A stretch of 64,000 bases of DNA from Melampsora larici-populina 98AG31 (taxonomy: Eukaryota > Basidiomycota > Pucciniomycetes > Pucciniales > Melampsoraceae): the NCBI RefSeq assembly GCF_000204055.1, contig NW_006768827.1:389652-453651 (forward strand), read 5' to 3'. The translations under genes and the position numbers were made by a program. Below the pieces are notes generated by a model, which saw only the letters and a list, made by a program, of their open reading frames with translations, did not search any database and was not told where the DNA came from. Of the stretch, positions 12,346 through 23,617 are shown piece after piece (position 1 is the first letter of the stretch; each line of letters starts with the position of its first letter).

Positions 12346-12658
12346 GCTTCAAGTTTTCTTCAAGATTTCTACCTTTTTCCTTCCAAAACTGAGTGCGTTC
12401 AGCTCATGTTGATCATGTAATCAGACATGATTGACATGAGCTGAGAGCTAAGCATATGAGCCAGGCTTCCTCAGCTTTTATTGCTTAGCCAAGGAGCCTG
12501 AGGGAGGACTACCTGATCCGCTCAGGTCATCTCAGGCCCTGCCTGAACGCTCAGTCTGTACAGACAATTGTTTGTACATCACAGGAAGCCTCATTCCCTC
12601 CTTTGTTGAGGAATTTTTATTACATGCAACCACTTGAAAGTGGAGATTAACAAAGCCC

Positions 12659-12736
12659 AAACTTGGCCTGTCCCTCTCCCTTGCAAACACTCCTTGAGGA
12701 CCGAGTCTTTGTAACCGAGAGGGACAGGTTAAGTTT
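12659..12736. repeat. Imperfect inverted repeat, 20-bp arms
   Basis: AAACTTGGCCTGTCCCTCTC at 12659-12678 and GAGAGGGACAGGTTAAGTTT at 12717-12736 pair at 18 of 20 positions around a 38-base loop. Just downstream lies a short cluster of GTACAGACTGTACAG-type words (12803-12880). Both may belong to an unrecognised MITE. Confidence 0.7.
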
Positions 12737-12879
12737 GAACAAAGCTACGATGGACCAGAGAGGAGGGTGGAGGACAAACCCAAAACCTAAAACCTCAAAC
12801 CCGGTACAGACTGTACAGACCTCAAAGCCCAAATCTCAAACCTGGTACAGCTTGTGCAGACTGTACAGACTGTACAAAT

Positions 12880-13497
12880 CATTACTCAATACACACAAAG
12901 ATTAGGGACCAATCCTTTACCCTTGCAACAATGGTGAGTGTCTAATCATCACAAGAGTGATGGAATCAAAACAAGTAAAAGTGAAGTGTGCAGGGTAAAG
13001 AGGATTTCAATGATTCAAGACGAGTAGATGAAAAGTAAACAAGAAAAAATAAAAAAGCTGTCTAACTCAAAAAGCCGAGAGAAAGTGAAGATAATAGGGC
13101 GGTTCAAGTTCAAAAATGTGAACAACCTGACGCAGAGCTGCGATCAGGTTTTTTAACATCGTTAGATCCTTAAAATATCGGATCGTGGCCGCGTGAACGG
13201 TCTTGAAATTCCCGTTTACGGCCTTGTAAATAAAGGGACAATGTCTGGTTCTTTTTTTTTCAAGGACAAACTTCCTTTTTTTCTTTTGGTTTTTGTTTTT
13301 TTCCACGGTTTTTTTCATTGTATGATTAATTGTATGAGATGAGAACAAACACTGCTCTGTCCCGCCAACGAGTGATTAACATACACCACGTTCAATCAGA
13401 TTTCCCTTCACACTCACTCATCCTCTCAGAACCTATCACCCAATATCCTGGTCTTTTGACGTTTCCTCGCCTTTCAACGCACTTTTCATTTGCCACC
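12880..13497. other. 5' flank of the Harbinger transposase
   Basis: No gene. Downstream of about 13300 the sequence is open in the transposase frame but lies before a strong start context at 13498, so I treat it as leader. Terminal repeats of the Harbinger element were searched for by eye here and not found. Confidence 0.35.
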
Positions 13498-14887
13498 ATG
13501 CCTCAAGTTTCCCAAAGGGTTTCTGCAATGCGTGGACTCACCAACCTGTATCTGTTGGCCCACACGACCTCAGACGTTCGCATCCCTGGGACACCCCCAG
13601 ACCCAGACAACCCAACGGATGGGCAATTGATTTTCAGTAACGATGCCACTTTATCCACCTTGTACAATGATCTTTATGATCATGAAGAAGAAGGGGGCCA
13701 ACTCCTTGCTCAGGTCACCTCAAGGCGCTACCTGAATGCTTGTTTACGAACTCCGCTGCCTACAGCTTTTGACCTACGAGATATGCTGCAAACCAGAAGA
13801 ACGGATTTTCGGCAAGCCATGTGGACAACACCTGAAGGCTTTCAAGCGTTACTTGACTTGATTCGATCACACCCGGTCTTTGTCTCATCTAGCAATAACC
13901 CTCAGCCTCCAGTGGAAAAACAACTGGCCATTACCCTTGAGCGCCTCGGTAGTAACGGCAATGGTGCCTCGGTTGGCCGGTTTGCCCGAAATTACAAAGT
14001 TGGTCGTGGTTCCGTCATTAATTGCAGTCGTCGCATAATCTCGGCCATTTTAGATGTAGGCGCCCATTACCTTTCGTGGCCAAATGCAGACAGACGGAAA
14101 GCCATCTCCAAAGTTCTGGAGCGAGATGGTTTTCTGGGTTGTGTGGGCTTTGTTGACGGAACTACCATACCTCTGTTCCAGCGGCCTGGACGCAATGGGG
14201 AAGTTTTTTTTGACCGGAAGCACCACTATTCTCTCAACGTCCAAATCATCTGAGACAGCGACCGACAAATTACCTATGCGTATGCAGGTTGGCCGGGATC
14301 GTGCTGCGACAGCACTGTGTATTCCAAGACGGAAATATTCAATCATCCTGACAGATTTTTTGCCAAAGGTACGCACTTCTCCTCCTGTTGCTCCAGGTAT
14401 AAAGTGCTGATTGTTTCATTTCATAGACAAATATATCATAGCTGATTCCGCTTACATCCCATCCGAAACTGTGGTGCCATTGTACAAAGGACAGGCTGCC
14501 GAAATTGACAGGAACAAATGCTTCAATTGGTGTGTAGCAAAATCTTGTGTTTGAAACGAGCACTGTATAGGTATCCTTAAATCTTGTTGGGCTTCCCTTC
14601 AAGGTTTGAGATTGGGGGTAAACAGTTGGGAGGATATGGGTCACATCCTACACTGGATTCGATGTTGCATTATCTTACACAACATGTTGGCTGACTTGGG
14701 GAATGCCTGGAACGATGAAGATGACAATGTCATGTTGAGGGAACCAGGAGACGCGGGGGTAATTCGGGACGGAGGCAACGTGCCAGACTTGGATGTGATG
14801 GAAAGAGGAAGATCCAAACGTGATGCTGTTCAAGACCACGCAGTTGCTTACAACTGGCAGAGTGGCGGCCTACCGATTACATCATGA
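13498..14887 (+). pseudogene. PIF/Harbinger DDE transposase with two nonsense codons
   Basis: Start chosen at 13498 because of the context GCCACCATG. The N-terminal half holds a helix-turn-helix (QLAITLERLGSNGNGASV, VGRGSVINCSRRI). The DDE_Tnp_4 domain follows: first Asp in GFVDGTTIPLFQRP, second in AYAGWPGSCCDSTVY, third in DKYIIADSAYIP, then ADLGNAWNDEDD near the end. A 58-bp intron (14369-14426) splits the codon before KYIIADSAY. In-frame TGA at 14251-14253 sits where the family usually has a Cys or other residue before DSDRQ. TGA at 14552-14554 sits where Arg is expected before NEHCIGILK. Length and layout are otherwise full. This copy cannot make the full enzyme without readthrough. Confidence 0.87.
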
Positions 14888-14889
14888 AG

Positions 14890-15598
14890 TCCCCTCCCTC
14901 TTTTGGTTTCAACTTTTCGCTTATTTTATTCTTGATATTTCTGTATTTTCATTCTCTCACTTTCTCTTTCATCCAACTGATTGTGTAGTATTTTGTGGCT
15001 GTAGTGTGGATCTAGCTCAAGTTGTATTTTTTTTCAAATGCCACTTTGTCTTTGTCTTACATCGTTGTAGTCGCGTAGGTCTGTTATGTTATTTATTATG
15101 AGTAATGCACTGTTGCTGTTCTTGTTGAGTCCAACAAAAACAAATTGGACACACCACTTTGACACACGTTTGACACACGACAAACCTACCGCAAGGACGC
15201 GAACGCACAACAAAACGGTGTCACGAGGCATCAACCACTGCATCTTCATGCACGTCAGTGGTACTTAATCAATATCTCGATTAATGTTGTACGCGCTTAC
15301 TGGTGTTGTTACAGAACACGGTGTAGTATCTTATTGCACTTCAATCTGATCATCAAAAACTAAACATAACAAATAGAAGAGAAGATTGTGAAATAAAAAT
15401 GACGCAAGCAGTGACTACAGAGAAAGAGAACCCAGATGAACCGTCTCACACAATCTCGAAGAAAAGATTGTTAAAAAAAATCACGCAAGCAGTGATTACA
15501 GACAAAGAGAACCAAGATGACCAGGCACACACAATCACTAAGATACAAATCACAAATGAGATAGCCAAGTAAATCAATAGCAAAAGAGATCATAGGTG
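14890..15598. other. Spacer between convergent Harbinger genes, with an 81-bp duplication
   Basis: Noncoding region between the 3' ends of the transposase and the Myb-like gene. It includes a two-copy direct repeat with 81-bp period at about 15402-15540 (ACGCAAGCAGTGA..ACACAATC). Confidence 0.5.
15385..15540. repeat. Two-copy direct repeat, 81-bp period
   Basis: ACGCAAGCAGTGACTACAG at 15402 and ACGCAAGCAGTGATTACAG at 15483 begin two similar stretches of about 54 bases that end in ACACAATC. A preceding AGAAGATTGTGAAATAAAAA-like stretch is also partly repeated. Confidence 0.75.
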
Positions 15599-17155
15599 TT
15601 ACACTGCATCATCTTCAGGATAAATTAGCCAAAGGAACGCCTCGAGTTCTTGAGGTGTCTTCCCTTCTAAAACCAATCGTTCACAAAAGGCCTTTCGTTC
15701 TTTGCGGATGTCTTGAGCTAATCTCCTCACCTCACTCTCATGTTGGTCTTCACGATCCAGGAAATATCGCTCTTTGGTCCAGGTCAGGTTTGATTTACAA
15801 TCCTCTGATTCAGCTTGTATGCGGGCTTCATCCGCTTTCATTTGCGCCTGTTCAAGTTGTTGACGCCAATCTTGAGCTTTTGCGATGACCTCCATCTTCG
15901 CATCGTTGGCTTGTTGAATGGCAGTTGCCAGGGCGTGCTTATGATCTTTGGAATGGACATGCGACAGATCAATCGAAGGCAGGGGGTCCATTGCACGCCG
16001 GGCCAGAGTCGCTCGAGAACCGCGAACCGCAGAGGCTTGGGTCGCAGGAGCGTCGTTAGTGTGGGCATCATCTTCCAAACTTGAGTCCAGGGCATGCTCT
16101 TCTGCAGTCAGAGCGTACTTGCTAGCGCACCGCTTCTTTTTATTGACCTTGAGACCTTTCGAATTGAAAGTAGACTGGGTGGCGCCAGAGGCAGCTAGAG
16201 ATCTTTTCTCCACATTGGATACTGGCGCTGGTTGTATGATGACTGCCTCTGCGTCTTGGCCTTCGGGGGTTGGTGGCGGCAAAACCATGTCGTTGTCCAG
16301 AAATTTTCGATAATGCACGTTCAGAGGGTCTGGACTTCCAGGTGTGATTAAAGGAGATGCTGGGGACGGCGATAGTGGTTGAGTATTGAAGATACCCTCA
16401 TCCAACACTTCCTCAGTGTCTGCGCTGGGAAAGCCACGCGGAACCTTATTGAATGGTCCTTGACCTTGAAGAATATCAACAGGTCAGGAAGGGAATGTGA
16501 CGGCACGTCGGGTCAGATCCGATATGACAAGTGATACATAAATAAAAACATCAATCTTACCCGGTGTGAGGCCATATCGGTTGTTTCCGTCAGTGACATC
16601 ACTCTTGCTTGGTAATTTGTCTTCAGAGTCTTTCAAATGTTCAGGCCCAAGTCCAGTGTCAAGGATTCCGAGCGGGTTAATGTTACCTTTGTCACAAAAC
16701 AGGGCATCCATCTCAAGGTAGCAGGGACACATTGAATCCAACAAAGCCTCCATAGTGTGTATACCGCGAGTGTGGTGTTTTGGCTCCAGGCCAGCCCCGG
16801 TCTTTGAGCTGAGAGATTTGGTGGCCTGATATTTCCCCTTGTACCTTCGGAGTCGTAGCAGCAGAGTTCGACCGGTCAAGTGCATATCCGTTGTGTTGTG
16901 TCTTTCATTGTAGTTGTTGTTGAGCTTGATGGCCAACGTGTTCAAGATTGTCTTTGGACTCATAGGCAGGCTGGTGACCTTCGTTTGGCTGCCACCGCCA
17001 AAGAGAGCGTTGAGTATATTTGGTTTCGCGAGGTAACCAACGATTGTCTTGTAATCGACTAGTTCAAAAGGTGGGCTGTCTGAGGTTGAACATTTGATTT
17101 CACTTGCACTCGCACTGGCAGCTCGTTTATTTGCGGCAATTCGTGATCGTTTCAC
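15599..17155 (-). CDS. Harbinger-associated Myb/SANT-like protein, two exons
   Basis: Exon 1 runs from about 17155 to 16561 and exon 2 from 16458 to 15599. The 102-bp intron (16459-16560, GTAAGA donor) joins in phase (NNRYGLTPG-PFNKVPRGF). Residues from ELVDYKTIVGYLAKP through FGGGSQTKVT, KTILNTLAIKLN, RLRRYKGKY and ALLDSMCPCYLEMDALF match the layout of the DNA-binding partner protein that accompanies Harbinger transposases in basidiomycetes. The C-terminal half is disordered, then a charged coiled coil (about 190-250 residues into exon 2). Convergent orientation with the transposase fits a single two-gene element. No stop interrupts this gene, unlike its partner. The start is uncertain: the open frame begins at GTG and an upstream exon is possible. 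Confidence 0.75.
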
Positions 17156-17369
17156 AGCTGCAGCATTCGGTTTTGAGCCAACGACATGTCCCAGAAGTGC
17201 AAGATCCGCTTATATTTGAGCTTTGGTCCGCCGAGGACGACACACGACATCTTGAGAGCAACACGGTGAGGGCTTTGGGGAAGCATGCGTGTCGGATTAG
17301 GAAGCCTCCAAACTACACCACGGGGTGACTTTGAACTGGCTCCACCTGAAACGAGGCATAGTGGCATTG

Positions 17370-18131
17370 TGTGGTGGGGCTATGAAATTATCAGATGATT
17401 TCAGGTGACAGGCACGTGAGGGAGGCCACATGGCCCTCACCCAGGCCGTCACCTAGCCGTCACATGAAAAAAGTGACCACCTCGGGGTGGCGTGGTTTAC
17501 CAGCCGATTGGTAGGCAGATCAGGTTTGTCTGAGACCCACCTGTCATCCAGAGACTCAGCATCTGAAAGAGCTTGGATGACCGCAGGTGAAATATACCTG
17601 GGTCCTTGAAGGACAACAAATCAGCGAAACCATTTGAAAAAAACGATTCAAGACTTTGAATCATGATAACACAAGAATGACAAAAGAAAGTATGATAATT
17701 GTGTCTACGATCATAGAAGTGCCTCTTAAAGAGTTATTTATCATTCAAGTTAACAGCAAACAATTAATTTGAACAAAATTGATAAATTGCCTAACAAAAT
17801 CAACAAATTGCCTTTGTTGCCTACTCTCAAGCCTGACAAAACCAAGTTTCTACCAGCCGAATTTACGTGCTAGCAACTCCTACTCTTGATTCGCCATGAA
17901 GTCCTCGACTGATTGAAGATTTACTGATTATCCAACAAACATAGTGCCTTGAATGTGTTTCTCCTCCCTACTCGGTGAAGACTATATTCGCCACTAAAAA
18001 GATTAACAATTTAGCCTTACTCCCCAGCTGGACAACTTCAACTTCTCATCAGCTCAAGTTGTGAGCTAGCGACATGACGTGTGATCTTCTTCACATCTCT
18101 CAATCATTTGACAATCACAACACTTGGTGGT
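17370..18131. other. Spacer, no gene recognised
   Basis: Includes a region rich in GTGAC/GTCAC words (17400-17500), possibly the outer part of the Harbinger element, then AT-rich sequence leading to the left 328-bp repeat. No gene could be supported. Confidence 0.35.
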
Positions 18132-18459
18132 TCAAGCATGGTACGTGGCTTATTCTCTTCTGTACTAATCTAATCATTTCCCACTAACATCTTGAGTGGT
18201 TGCTTTGTTATCAGCACATTAGCAACTACGATACTTTCCAATTTGAGGGAATTCAATAAACCAAGTCTCTCAGTTGCCCACTCCCCAGTTGCAAAAATCC
18301 AAGCTTGACCCAGCCGAAGTGCTGGCCCATCGACATCGACATTGCAATCTTCGCGTATGCTCTTAAACCCCCTCAAGCAATAGACATCCGACAAGCTCAA
18401 CATGGGATACAGCACAGTATGCTCTTGTTTTTGGATTTGCACATGATTTGCCTCATATG
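18132..18459. repeat. Left copy of a 328-bp direct repeat flanking the LINE
   Basis: This stretch matches 23618-23945 over 328 bases with no indel and one difference noticed (ACATTAG here, ACCTTAG there). The LINE poly(T), i.e. its poly(A) tail on the minus strand, begins immediately at its right border. It behaves as one half of a very long target-site duplication. Confidence 0.9.
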
Positions 18460-21400
18460 TTTTTTTTTTTTATTGCATTGCTTAAAGTGTCTCCTGAGCC
18501 GGAGGCTATCAGACACTAAACTACTTGTGCTCCGCCCCAGTAAAACCCCTGTGGGGAAAAGGTCACGTGCTGGCTGTTTGAAGTATTACAAGTGTTTGTT
18601 GGGTATATATAGTGGCGCTAAAGGATGGTGTGTAACAAAGGGTTGCGAATTAGATAGTGGGAATAGGGAAATTTGTAGGATTGTCCTCTTCTGTGATGTT
18701 AGCCCACACCCATCGGTTTTTCAACCTCCAGGTTGAGTTACAGAGCTGAGCAATACTTTTGTATGCTTTTGGGTTATTCAGGATGTCGGATGATTCTCGA
18801 AGTTGTAATTCGTTGATGGAATTGATGAGTTTAGGGCGTTGTTGAACATACCTGTGTCAGATAAAAAGGAAATGGTCAATTGACTCGGTGCCTTCCTGGC
18901 ACTCGCACAGGGGATCGAATCTCTGTTTGTGTTTGAAGAGGTAAGAGTTGAGGTAGATGTGGTTTGATCGAAGTTGGGTTATCGTCGCGCATTCGTGTTT
19001 TAGGAGGTTGCTTAGCGCTTTAATGTGTTGTGCTGGGAACGGTTTGTGGCCTAGTCTCTTGATGTCCTCACTGCTTTAATTATTTTCGTCGAGTTTTGAC
19101 CATGCTTTGATCGCCGTGACGAAGTCTGCAAGCAAGGGGGTGGAAGAGAAGGTGCTGGGCAAATCTCTCTTTGCAAGGCTGTTAGCTATTTTGTCAACAA
19201 TTTCATTGCCTACAACTCCACAGTGTCCTGGACACCATCGAATTGTGACCTTTGCGTTAGTAAAGGTTTTTTCCAAATACATCAGGATCTTGAAGGCTTC
19301 TTTTCGGTCCAATAGGGAGGTGATAGTCGGTGGGCAGTTGCCTAAGTCTTTAATTACCGACTGGTTGTCGAGGATGATCGATATTTGTTGTGTGTTCTGG
19401 GTGGCTGTCCTCATGGCCATAGTGAGCCCTATGTGGACACCCCTGTACTCCGCCTGGTAAATGCCATGTAGCCTAGCCTTACCTAGATGTTGAGCTATAG
19501 ATTTGTTAGAGTTTTGACACCACGCGGCTGCCGCGGTGTTTTTTGTTGGTATCCTCGAGCCATCCGTGTAGATTACAAGATGTTCTTTTGAATGCTTGAG
19601 CAATCTTGTACCCTGAATCGCTATGGCATCATTGTCTTGGATGATGGTTGAGTAATTCGCAGGTCGGGTAAGAGTTGCTGTTGGATCGACTGGTAGCTGG
19701 GTGGTGTATTCGTCAAATTCTTTGCCTAACTCGTGGTGGAAGAAGTGATGAAAGATGTTTCGGTGGCTGCGTGGATGAGACGTTTGTGCCTGTTGTAGAA
19801 TGGGAAACAATGGGTGGTGACTAGGTTTTGAGAGTGATTTGGCAATAAAGTTCATTATCTTAGCTTTAGTTCGTGTTCCTGGTCTCATGATGTTCATGTT
19901 GTGCTGGAGAAAAGGTTTTGGGGTGGTGTGGAGAGCACCTAGAGCGGCTCTGGCGCATGTGTTGTCGATGGTGGATAGGTGTGATAGGAAATAAGCTGGG
20001 GGATCAAGAGGTAGCCATGCAGCCAAACTGTAGTCGGTCGCTGTATGGACTGTTGTCAATAGGAGTGTTCTCATCAAGTGGGGTGGTATACCCCACTCCA
20101 ATGATTTCGTTAGTGACGCGATGAAACCAGACCGTTGTTTACCTTTCGCTATTACGTCACGTCTGTGTTGATTGAATTTTAGTTGGCTGTCCAAGGTGAC
20201 TCCGAGCCACTTGGCGTTATCCTGGGGTACAAGGCATTTTCGTGATCCGAAGTCAATTGTTGGCGGATTATTGAGTCTTCCTGCGCTGAAGATCATCCAA
20301 TGGCTTTTTTTGGTATCAAAAATTGCCCCGTGACGTTTGGCCCATTTTGTTTGTCTGAAGGTGAGGGTTTTCATTTTAGATTGAAGTTGGTGAGAGTCCG
20401 GTGCTGAGGCTAGGAGTATTACATCGTCTACAAAACCTAGGGCTTCTGCCCAATGCAAAGGTTTAGCGATGTCTAGTAGTGAAGAATTGTAGATGAGGTA
20501 AAGTTAGGGAGATAACGGGGAACCCTGTGGGAGGCCATGTGATAAATCAAACGGGCTTGATTCAAAACCGTTGAATGCAAGCTGGGTCGACCAATGTGAT
20601 AAGAAGTCTCTGATGATGTTGATGGTGCTTGAATGGAGTCCCGTCTTTTCAAGCGTGTCAAGGAGCCTTGGGTGGTGAACTGACGGGAATGCTGATTTAA
20701 CATCAGCAAACATTGCCCCAACTATGTTACCTTTCTGCCATTCACCACAAATGTAGGCAACCAGGTGTACTAGTGCCTCATGGCTCGATCTGTTAGGACG
20801 ACCACCGTAATGGCCACCATTGAGTAATTGGAGTTTTTTGACTTGCTTAGAGAGGTGGATCGTGAGTAATTTTTCGTATAGCTTGCTGATTGTATTGAGT
20901 AGGGCGATTGGTCTAAATGATGATGGCAAGGTGTAGTCGGACTTTCCAGGCTTTGGTATCATAACGGTTCTGGCTTCCTTCCAGCGTGTGGGGAAGATGC
21001 CCGTGATCGTGATGCACTGAAAGAGCGCTAGCACATGTTTACCTACAACCGGCCATAGCGTTTGCCATACCCAGTTCTGAATCCTGTTGTTACCCGGTGC
21101 ACGAAGTGGCAGGCTGTTGTTGACGATTTCCTTAAGAGCATCCTTGTTTAGTGACTCAATGACTTTAGGCATTGTCGATGGTGTGGGTTTCGAGTCCTCA
21201 GTGAGTGGGAAGGTAAGAATTGAGATATCTTGTAAATCACATGGGTATGTTGCTGTGCATGTGGCTTTGAACAGAGCGTCAGCTTTGTCTTGATTTGACG
21301 TACATGTAGCTCCCGAGGCTGTTATCCGCGTGTTGATCACCGGCGATGGTTGTCTCCCGGAGGCGTACTTTTTTGCCTGAAAGAGGGTGTCGTGTGTCAA

Positions 21401-22309
21401 GGTTGTTAAGTAAGTCTTCCAGCTACTTTCTTTTGACTTGTTGACTGCTGCTTTGAAGGCGTTTCTTGCTTTTTTGAAAGTTAGGCGGTCTTCGTCACTT
21501 CTTGATTTTTTCATCTTTCATTCGGTTCTTAGCGCCTCCTTACGTAGGGGTTCTAAGACTGTTGGGTTCCACCACCTCTTGTGTTTCCCAAGAGGTGGTT
21601 TCCATGGCAACGTGTTGTCGAGGGCCTCAGTGATTACTTTGTTGATCTTGCGGTCAAATTCTTCAATTGTTTCGCGCGTTGTGAGCGGTTCGATGTTGGG
21701 CAAGTTGAGCTGTACCTCGGTCTTGAGCGCGACTTTCTCTGAGTTTTTCCAGTTCTTTCGTGTCTTTGCTGGATTAGGTTCGTTTTGTTCTGGGGTGGTT
21801 TCACAGGGGCCAAAATAGATACTCACATACATGTGAGCGTTGTAGACTTTTTGGAATTCTCCAAAAAAGATTCACTTTCTTTCAGATTGATTCAATTCAC
21901 AATCTTGTTTGTGTTCAGGTGATCATCCTGTGGTTCTCATATTTTACTTGACATTTATTGAGAAGGCTCATTTCCATCTTGGATGAGCAATAACTGATTC
22001 CCGATGAGTACTCAGGATCAGCTCATGAGGCACTGAATACTCAGCAATTTGTTCAAAATGAAGATGAGCACATGAACTATACCTTCCTGAGGCTTCATTT
22101 TTCAGTGAAGAAGCCTGCCCAGGGGCGTCCCATTTGAGCTGCTCAGCAAATACTCAGTAGCATCCCCTGACTGGATCACTGATGGGCCAGACTTTTCTCA
22201 GACTTCCTTGCTAAGGAATGAAGCCTGATAGAAGCGTCATCCCATCTGCTCATTGCTCAGCTAATCCTCAGTGATATCCCCGGATAAAGTTTTTCACACT
22301 GAGGGGCTG

Positions 22310-22625
22310 AGATCAACTGAGCAGCCCCTCAGCCAATACTCAGTGACATCCTTTGGATCCTTCTGATCCGGTCAGGAATGCCCCTGAGGACTAGCTGAGC
22401 AGGCCCTCATCCAATGAGCAGTGAAATCCTCCGGATCCTCCTGATATCAGGGATTCCCCTGAGGAATAACTGAGCAGCCCCTCATCCAATGAGCAGTGAA
22501 ATCCTCCGGATCCTCCTGATCTCAGGGATGCCCCTGAGGAATAACTGAGCAGCCCCTCATCCAATGCGCAGTGAAATCCTCCGGATCCTCCTGATCTCAG
22601 GGATGCCCCCGAGGAATAACTGAGC
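22310..22625. repeat. 75-bp tandem repeat, about four units
   Basis: The landmark CCCCTGAGGA recurs at 22381, 22456, 22531 and (as CCCCCGAGGA) 22606, an exact 75-base period. Units share CCCTCATCCAATGAGCAGTG and CTCCGGATCCTCCTGAT. The first unit, before 22381, is more diverged. Confidence 0.9.
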
Positions 22626-22929
22626 AGCTCAGTTGAACGAGCAGACGGGCCTCAGGCTTCATTCCGGAGCCATCAAGCTTGAGGCAAGCTTGGCGCTCTG
22701 TGATCCATCTGGGGGATACTTCAGAGACTTAGCTAAGGGAATACTCAGTTCAGCTCAGCCTCTAAGCTATACATTGGTGGCATCCATTGCAGCTTACTGA
22801 ACCAGGGAATGCCGCTCAGGATCAGCCCTTCCTCAGACTTCTTTGCTCATGAATAAATGCTGAGGAAGGCTTAGTTTGTCTTCTCAGTTCCTGATGATCA
22901 CGTAATCAGCTGACAAACAGAAAGAAAAG

Positions 22930-23015
22930 GGAAACAAATGGGAAACAAATGGGAAACAAATGGGAAACAAATGGGAAACAAATTGGAAACAAATGGGAAA
23001 CAAATGGGAACGAAA
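22930..23015. repeat. 11-bp tandem array GGGAAACAAAT
   Basis: About seven to eight units of GGGAAACAAAT lie close to the right end of the nested element. One unit reads TGGAAACAAAT and the last degenerates to GGGAACGAAAC. Such subterminal arrays often hold transposase-binding sites; that role is inference. Confidence 0.9.
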
Positions 23016-23186
23016 CAGGAAAATTTCAACGCTCACATAGTTGTGAGCATCAATTTTTGCCCCTGTGTTTTGTTCAGGATTGTCGTGATTATGGCTTGGT
23101 GGTCTGAGAAGTGGCTTGTGAGGCTTTCTTCATCAATAGGGACTGGACGAAGCTCTGCAAAATCGCAATTCAACCGTAGTTGAAAC

Positions 23187-23537
23187 CGAGTTGCAAACAG
23201 TTAAGCCACTGTTCAATCAATATAAAATTTCTCTATTTTTTTAGTAAGCTTTATGGCACTAAAAAAATAGGGTGGCGCACAGCCATGACCCTCCCTAAGA
23301 CAAGCTGTCTATTCAAATTTGCCCCTCCCACCTCAGCCAAAAGCCTATGGCAGAACGCTTCTGGACAGCCCGATATACCTTTCACAAGTTGCTCTGGCTT
23401 TGGTTTTGGTGAAATCATCTTGTAGTCGGGGCTCTTGGGCTTGCAGGAGAAATCGTGACACCTCCTGTTTGTATAAATAACTTCGGTCGGCTTCCAGGGG
23501 ATTCATGCGCTTATTGAGGTGGCTAAATCCTCTGTCG
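23187..23537. mobile_element. 351-bp insertion in the LINE endonuclease region
   Basis: GTTGAAACC occurs at 23178-23186 and 23538-23546. Removing the sequence between them plus one copy joins CVIRDWARFQ and LRLNCDFAEL of the LINE in frame, which shows that this is a later insertion. No terminal inverted repeat was found. Inside is a perfect 13-bp hairpin, CTATTTTTTTAGT and ACTAAAAAAATAG around a 12-base loop near 23242-23280. Its class is unknown. Confidence 0.75.
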
Positions 23538-23617
23538 GTTGAAACCTTGCCCAGTCCCTAATGACGCATTGTTGAATGATGTCGTCCAGTTGATCATTGA
23601 CCCATACTTGGTCGATG

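Larger units (their letters stand above)
21802..23067. mobile_element. Non-autonomous CACAG-ended element nested in the LINE (1266 bp)
   Basis: Left end CACAGGGGCCAAAATAGAT and right end read inward CACAGGGGCAAAAATTGAT are ~43-bp inverted repeats, each containing a small hairpin CTCACATA..TGTGAG. TTT at 21799-21801 and 23068-23070 is a 3-bp duplication; deleting the element plus one TTT restores the LINE reading frame. The interior has no gene. It holds four 75-bp tandem units, an 11-bp tandem array and many CTCAG/CTGAG words. Ends starting CAC with a 3-bp duplication suggest the CACTA/EnSpm group. Confidence 0.82.
18460..23617 (-). mobile_element. 5'-truncated Tad-like LINE with two nested insertions
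   Basis: A non-LTR retrotransposon on the minus strand. Its 3' end is the 12-base poly(T) at 18460-18471. Its 5' end at 23617 falls inside the endonuclease domain, a truncation typical of target-primed reverse transcription. It is bounded by 328-bp direct repeats. Two elements are inserted in it: 21802-23067 (CACAG ends, TTT duplication) and 23187-23537 (9-bp duplication GTTGAAACC). Removing both with one duplication copy each brings the endonuclease, linker and reverse transcriptase parts into one frame. About 3.5 kb of LINE sequence remain. Confidence 0.88.
18650..23617 (-). pseudogene. LINE ORF2: endonuclease (partial), RT, RNase H, Cys/His tail
   Basis: From 23617 down: the end of an APE-type endonuclease (DQVWVNDQLDDIIQQCVIRD, then HFSDHQAII at about 23090-23110); a linker (WKPPLGKHKRWWNPTV); reverse transcriptase (FRPIALLNTISKLYEK, AMFADVKSAFPS, LSHGLPQGSPLSP, GFVDDVILLA); RNase H (IYTDGSR, QAEYRGVHIGL, SIILDNQSV, WCPGHCGVVGNEIVDKIAN); and the Cys/His cluster CECQEGTESIDHFLFIC before the stop at 18650-18652. 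Nonsense codons in the otherwise continuous frame are TGA at 21518-21520, TAA at 20504-20506 (just after the SPLSP motif) and TAA at 19076-19078. The gene is dead. RNase H after RT with one long ORF fits the fungal Tad/I group. Confidence 0.87.

Noticed and set aside
18170..18442. Minus-strand 90-codon frame, repeated at 23656-23928
   Set aside because: It recurs only because the 328-bp segment is duplicated; the existence of two copies is not evidence of a gene.
22000..22900. Possible CRISPR-like array from regularly spaced repeats
   Set aside because: The 75-bp units are contiguous tandem repeats without unique spacers, inside a transposon of a eukaryote.
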